Part shown: in pieces, positions 15,234-19,335 of the stretch
How positions within the stretch are numbered: position 1 is the first letter of the stretch
Layout of the letters: each line of letters begins with the position of its first letter
Source: a bacterium
GTDB lineage: Bacteria > Planctomycetota > UBA11346
Direction: 5' to 3'
DNA length: 19,335 bases
Assembly: GCA_020049615.1 (NCBI GenBank)
Contig: JAIFKN010000268.1
Span: 1 to 19,335, forward strand
Program-made: the position numbers and the translations under genes
The notes under the pieces: model-generated
What the model was told of the DNA's origin: nothing
Database searches by the model: none
What the model saw: the letters and a program-made list of their open reading frames with translations, nothing else

Positions 15234-15494
15234 GTGCTCATCCTCACCAGGCGGGCCGGGGAGAAGCTGGTGATCGATGGCGACATCGTGCTCACCGTGC
15301 TCGAGGTCGGACGGGGGGGGCAGGTCCGCCTCGGCATCGAGGCGCCGCGCTCGCACCGCATCCTGCGCGGCGAACTGCTCGACGAGATCAGCGCCGAGAA
15401 CCGCGGCGCCGCGCTGCGTCTGGACGCCGCCCCCGACCTCGGCAGCATCCTGGGCAAGCTCCCCGGCAGCCCCACGGAAAGCGACAAGGCCTGA
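15234..15494 (+). CDS. csrA: Carbon storage regulator CsrA
   Basis: The protein has 86 residues and starts at GTG 15234. CsrA is a small RNA-binding dimer that binds GGA motifs in mRNA leaders and usually blocks translation. The core is clear: MLILTRRAGEKLVIDGDIVLTVLEV, then QVRLGIEAPRSHRILRGELLDEI, matching the beta-strand order and the RLGIxAP motif of the family. The usual V-H-R-x-E-[IV] segment is represented by SHRILRGEL, keeping the Arg used in RNA contact. The C-terminal tail after residue 57 is longer than in the roughly 61-residue enterobacterial protein. It is co-transcribed with fliW (3-nt gap) and an HDOD gene (1-nt gap), so the protein antagonist and the regulator are made together. 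Confidence 0.95.
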   Translation: MLILTRRAGEKLVIDGDIVLTVLEVGRGGQVRLGIEAPRSHRILRGELLDEISAENRGAALRLDAAPDLGSILGKLPGSPTESDKA

Positions 15495-15495
15495 C

Positions 15496-16362
15496 ATGCC
15501 CCTCTCGCGCGCATCCTTCCAGGACATCATCGAACGCATCCACACCGTGCCGTCGCTGCCAGAGGTGGTGATGCAGGTGTGCCGGCTGGTCAACGACCCG
15601 CACGCCAGCGCCGCCCAGGTCAACGCCCTGATGGTCAAGGATCCGGCCATGGCGGCGAAGATGCTGCGCATGGTCAACTCGGTATACTACGGCCTGCCTG
15701 AGCCGGTGAACGACCTCGAGAAGGCCATCCTCGTGCTCGGCTTCAAGACCGTGCGCTCGATCGCGCTCAGCGTGTCGGTGCTCAACGCCTTCCAGCAGCA
15801 GAGCGCCAATTTCAACATGAAGTCGTTCTGGGCCCACAGCGCGGTCAGCGCCGGCATCTGCCGTCTGATCGCCGGCAAGACCAGGATCTGCGATCCCGAA
15901 CTGGCCTTCATCATCGGTCTGCTCAAGGATCTCGGCAAGCTCATCCTGGTCGAGAACGCGGCGGAGGAGGTCCGTGCCGTCATCGCCGTGGCGCGCGAAT
16001 TCCGCCTGTCGTTCCAGGTCGCCACCCGCAAGGTCATGGACACCGACGACAGCGAGCTGTGCGCCTGGCTGATGCAGACCTGGAATCTTGACGTCGATCT
16101 GGTCCAGGCCGTGCGCTCGCAGTACGATCTCGCCGCCATCGAAGGCAAGCCGCATGCGCGGCTGGTGGCGATGTGCCAGTTCTCGGAGTACCTCTGCGCG
16201 CTGAAGAAGATCCGCGTCAGCGGCAACTGCGACGAGCCGAGTCTCGATCCGCAGGTCTGGACCCTGCTCGGGCTCGACAAGACCGCGCTGGTCGAGGTGC
16301 TGACGGTGGTGAACGACGAGGTCGACAACGCGCGGCAGTTCCTGCTCTTGGCTGGCGGCTGA
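15496..16362 (+). CDS. HDOD-domain protein
   Basis: The protein has 288 residues, starting at ATG 15496, 1 nt after the csrA stop. An HDOD domain (an HD-phosphohydrolase-related output domain of bacterial signalling proteins) fills most of it: IHTVPSLPEVVMQVCRLVNDP, then VKDPAMAAKMLRMVNSVYYG, AILVLGFKTVRSIALSVSVL, FWAHSAVSAGICRLIAG and FIIGLLKDLGKLILVE. Where HD enzymes have LLHDIGK it reads LLKDLGK, so the metal-binding His is Lys and catalysis is unlikely. HDOD proteins act in motility, type IV pili, stress or second-messenger output through protein contacts. The link with fliW-csrA suggests a motility role; this is inference from position. Confidence 0.9.
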   Translation: MPLSRASFQDIIERIHTVPSLPEVVMQVCRLVNDPHASAAQVNALMVKDPAMAAKMLRMVNSVYYGLPEPVNDLEKAILVLGFKTVRSIALSVSVLNAFQQQSANFNMKSFWAHSAVSAGICRLIAGKTRICDPELAFIIGLLKDLGKLILVENAAEEVRAVIAVAREFRLSFQVATRKVMDTDDSELCAWLMQTWNLDVDLVQAVRSQYDLAAIEGKPHARLVAMCQFSEYLCALKKIRVSGNCDEPSLDPQVWTLLGLDKTALVEVLTVVNDEVDNARQFLLLAGG

Positions 16363-16369
16363 TGCCGCC

Positions 16370-16393
16370 CCAAGGGGGTCTCGACCCCCTTGG
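16370..16393. terminator. Hairpin after the fliW-csrA-HDOD operon
   Basis: CCAAGGGGGT and its exact complement ACCCCCTTGG flank a CTCG loop, 7 nt after the HDOD stop codon. There is no T-run after it, so it is a strong RNA hairpin and probable terminator or 3' end protector rather than a textbook intrinsic terminator. Confidence 0.65.
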
Positions 16394-16624
16394 AAACCCC
16401 CGACGCGGGGCGCCCCCCGCGACCCCCTGCGGGACTGCTGGCCGCGTCCCGGAGCCCCCGCTCGCGCTTCACGCGCTCGCGTCCGGCGGGGACCACGGTC
16501 GTGGAGGCATGCTCGGCTGACGCCTGCGCTGCCATAGCGGTACACAACGACCCAGGACCGCGGGCTTCAGCCCGCGCCGGGGCAATGGGACTTGGTCGCT
16601 GCTCCGACCGGACATGATGCCGCC
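16394..16624. other. Palindrome-rich non-coding spacer
   Basis: No credible gene is seen. The stretch holds C- and G-run palindromes (about 16400-16435, GACGCGGGGCGCCCCCCGCG) and a second hairpin at 16559-16576, CGCGGGC-TTCA-GCCCGCG. Such sequences resemble repetitive extragenic palindromes found in many copies in other GC-rich genomes. TTGGTC (16592-16597) and CATGAT (16613-16618) could be a weak promoter for the MazG-like gene. Confidence 0.5.
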
Positions 16625-16918
16625 ATGGACCTCGCGGCGTTCCAGGCGCGGATGAAGGAGCTCTACGGCGCCAAGGATGCGGCGCGGGGGCAGGCGGGGA
16701 CGTTCATGTACCTGATCGAGGAGGTCGGTGAGTTGGCCGAGGCCTGCCGTGAGCCGGGGAAGCACGACCTGGAGGGGGAATTCGCCGACTGTCTCGCCTG
16801 GCTCGCATCGCTCGCCAACCTGCATGGCGTCGATCTCGCCGCTGCCGCCGAGGCGAAGTATCCCAGCCGCTGCCCCGCCTGCCGGACCAGCCCGTGCGCG
16901 TGCGCCACCAAGCCCTGA
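16625..16918 (+). CDS. MazG-like nucleotide pyrophosphohydrolase-fold protein
   Basis: The protein has 97 residues, starting at ATG 16625; GTG 16592 would add 11 residues of spacer-like sequence. The all-alpha NTP pyrophosphatase motif EExxE...ExxD is present: EEVGELAEA (about residues 36-44), then EFADCLAWLASLANLHGVDL. These acidic residues bind Mg2+ in MazG and dUTPase-2-type enzymes that hydrolyse nucleoside triphosphates. The C-terminus has a Cys-rich CPACRTSPCAC, which could bind a metal such as zinc; a similar tail occurs in other small MazG-like proteins. The substrate is not known. The end overlaps the next gene by 25 nt. No Shine-Dalgarno sequence is obvious. Confidence 0.8.
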   Translation: MDLAAFQARMKELYGAKDAARGQAGTFMYLIEEVGELAEACREPGKHDLEGEFADCLAWLASLANLHGVDLAAAAEAKYPSRCPACRTSPCACATKP

Positions 16919-17400
16919 CCATCCCGCTGGCGGGGCTCTGCCTGTGCGGTGGCGGCTGTGCCCGACTGCTGGGCTTCGTCATGGCGCCGCAGGAGGCGGC
17001 GATGTCTGCCGCCGGGAGCATCGCGGACTCGGTCGCCGCACCAGCGCGCGGGGATCTCGCCGGCGTCACCACCGAGGTCGACCGCCTACTCAGCGGCCAG
17101 GCTGCCAACCACGATGAGTTGATGCGCATCAAACAGGAGCTGGAACGCCGGCTCCAGGATCCCCAGCGCGGGGATGCAGCTCAGGATGAACAGGAACGGC
17201 TGCGGCCCTGGCACCCGCGCGTCGGCGTCGACGACCGGCGGCGCGCAAGTGGATGGACCGGGGATGATCTGCGCATCGGCCGGTCGGCACCCGTCCGTGG
17301 CCTGGCCAAGCACGGACCGCTGCCCGACGGGATCGCAGACGGCGAACTGGCCGCCCCTCTGGACCTCAGCCGCGTCAGGCTGGGTCCGCCGCAGCGCTAG
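16894..17400 (+). CDS. Hypothetical exported coiled-coil protein
   Basis: The protein has 168 residues if it starts at GTG 16894, which overlaps the MazG-like gene by 25 nt in another frame. The N-terminus (MRVRHQALTIPLAGLCLCGGGCARLLG) looks like a signal or membrane segment; CGGGC is not a canonical lipobox. Residues about 55-100 (TEVDRLLSGQAANHDELMRI followed by KQELERRLQD) have a heptad-like pattern suggesting a short coiled coil. The C-terminal third is Arg/Pro/Gly-rich and low in order. No family is recognised. The reading frame is not contradicted by any better one, but the lack of a Shine-Dalgarno sequence and of known homology leaves the start uncertain. Confidence 0.5.
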   Translation: MRVRHQALTIPLAGLCLCGGGCARLLGFVMAPQEAAMSAAGSIADSVAAPARGDLAGVTTEVDRLLSGQAANHDELMRIKQELERRLQDPQRGDAAQDEQERLRPWHPRVGVDDRRRASGWTGDDLRIGRSAPVRGLAKHGPLPDGIADGELAAPLDLSRVRLGPPQR

Positions 17401-17424
17401 GCTCGCCAGCTGGGAAACTCCGGG

Positions 17425-18824
<1,400 letters not shown>

Positions 18825-18856
18825 GGGCGTGTACTCCATCGGTGTATGTTGATGGA

Positions 18857-18883
18857 ACGATACGATGGTCGCGGGGTTGGCAA
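18857..18883 (-). promoter_or_regulatory. Predicted ahcY promoter
   Basis: On the minus strand, TTGCCA (plus 18878-18883) and TATCGT (plus 18857-18862) are 15 bp apart. This gives a leader of about 26 nt including the GGAG site. It leaves no room for a SAH riboswitch upstream of ahcY. Confidence 0.4.
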
Positions 18884-18926
18884 GTCGGGATTGCCATGCG
18901 TTGCGCACTCGGCCTGCAGCAACTAG

Positions 18927-19251
18927 GTGTACAGCCTGATCCCCGTGGCGGTGCTGTTCAGTGCCGTCCTCGGCGGTTTCGCGCTGGGCATGGCGGCGGT
19001 GGCCCTGTTATTGCGGAACTCCCCGGTCCGCCGCGGTCTGTCCCTCCATTCAGCTCAGCCTCTGCATGGCCGGGTTCGCCCTCCGCCAGACATTCCGCAA
19101 CGCCTGTCCGGATGTGGCCACAGTTGATCTCGTGGCGCGATGGGCCGGTTTCTGCATCAGCCTGCTCTGCATCGCGGTCATCGGGCTCTTCCGGGCGCTG
19201 ACCAACCCGGGTGACCGCACTGATCAGGCGATTTCTCTATTAACCCTCTAG
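18927..19251 (+). pseudogene. Small membrane protein, possibly frameshifted
   Basis: From GTG 18927 the first frame gives one membrane segment ([22 protein letters not shown] followed by [15 protein letters not shown]). Around 19050 the hydrophobic pattern moves to the next frame: QLSLCMAGFALRQTFRN, then WAGFCISLLCIAVIGLFRAL, ending at TAG 19249-19251. A spliced reading would be a three-helix protein of about 108 residues. The first frame alone runs to 19127 with a hydrophilic Pro/Arg tail. The membrane layout loosely resembles sensor N-termini, but no family is recognised. The evidence is only hydrophobicity, so confidence is low. It is divergent from ahcY. Confidence 0.35.
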
Positions 19252-19335
19252 TATCGACGAGTGGTGCATGTCTGCAGAGTATGCGTCCAGCGTCTGACCT
19301 GGGTCGACATGGCCGATGGCCCGCGCCGTCGCAGC

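Noticed and set aside
18825..18925. SAH riboswitch upstream of ahcY
   Set aside because: The likely leader is only about 26 nt, and no conserved riboswitch core or stem arrangement was seen.

Overview
The window is GC-rich bacterial chromosome with dense genes and many overlapping start and stop codons. Predicted lipoproteins, a TatC translocase, an ABC/HlyD-type exporter and a fliW-csrA pair point to a flagellated, double-membrane bacterium. The ThuA-like enzyme, the LacI-type operator and the LPP20-like lipoproteins would suit a planctomycete or another PVC-group organism, but nothing here proves the phylum. There are no rRNA or tRNA genes, no CRISPR array and no transposase.

Left part (1-5284): the 3' part of a helix-turn-helix protein gene; a ThuA-family gene behind a promoter overlapped by a LacI/CcpA-type operator; then, on the minus strand, a small proline-rich repeat lipoprotein followed 4 nt later by a radical SAM/SPASM enzyme. 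This pair resembles a peptide-modification system and is the most unusual gene content here. Next are three related LPP20-like envelope proteins, one on plus and two on minus, converging on a strong symmetric hairpin.

Middle part (5452-11272): mannose-1-phosphate guanylyltransferase (manC) converges, with overlapping stop codons, on a PHP-type histidinol phosphatase. From a 66-bp divergent gap starts a tightly overlapping run trpB-trpA-tatC-proB, mixing tryptophan synthesis, Tat export and proline synthesis.

Right part (11434-19335): an ABC exporter gene broken by a frameshift is coupled to an HlyD-like adaptor gene. Then comes a 370-bp repeat island with a 20-bp tandem array, telomere-like CCCTAAC heptamers and inverted copies of one 16-bp word. 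A fliW-csrA-HDOD operon follows, ending in a hairpin and a GC-rich palindromic spacer; then a MazG-like gene overlapping a small hypothetical gene. S-adenosylhomocysteine hydrolase (ahcY) on the minus strand is also frameshifted, by an apparent 16-nt loss. The window ends in a small membrane-protein reading frame that may also be broken.

Two, possibly three, genes carry short losses that change the frame. Whether these are real mutations or assembly faults is the main quality question for this window.
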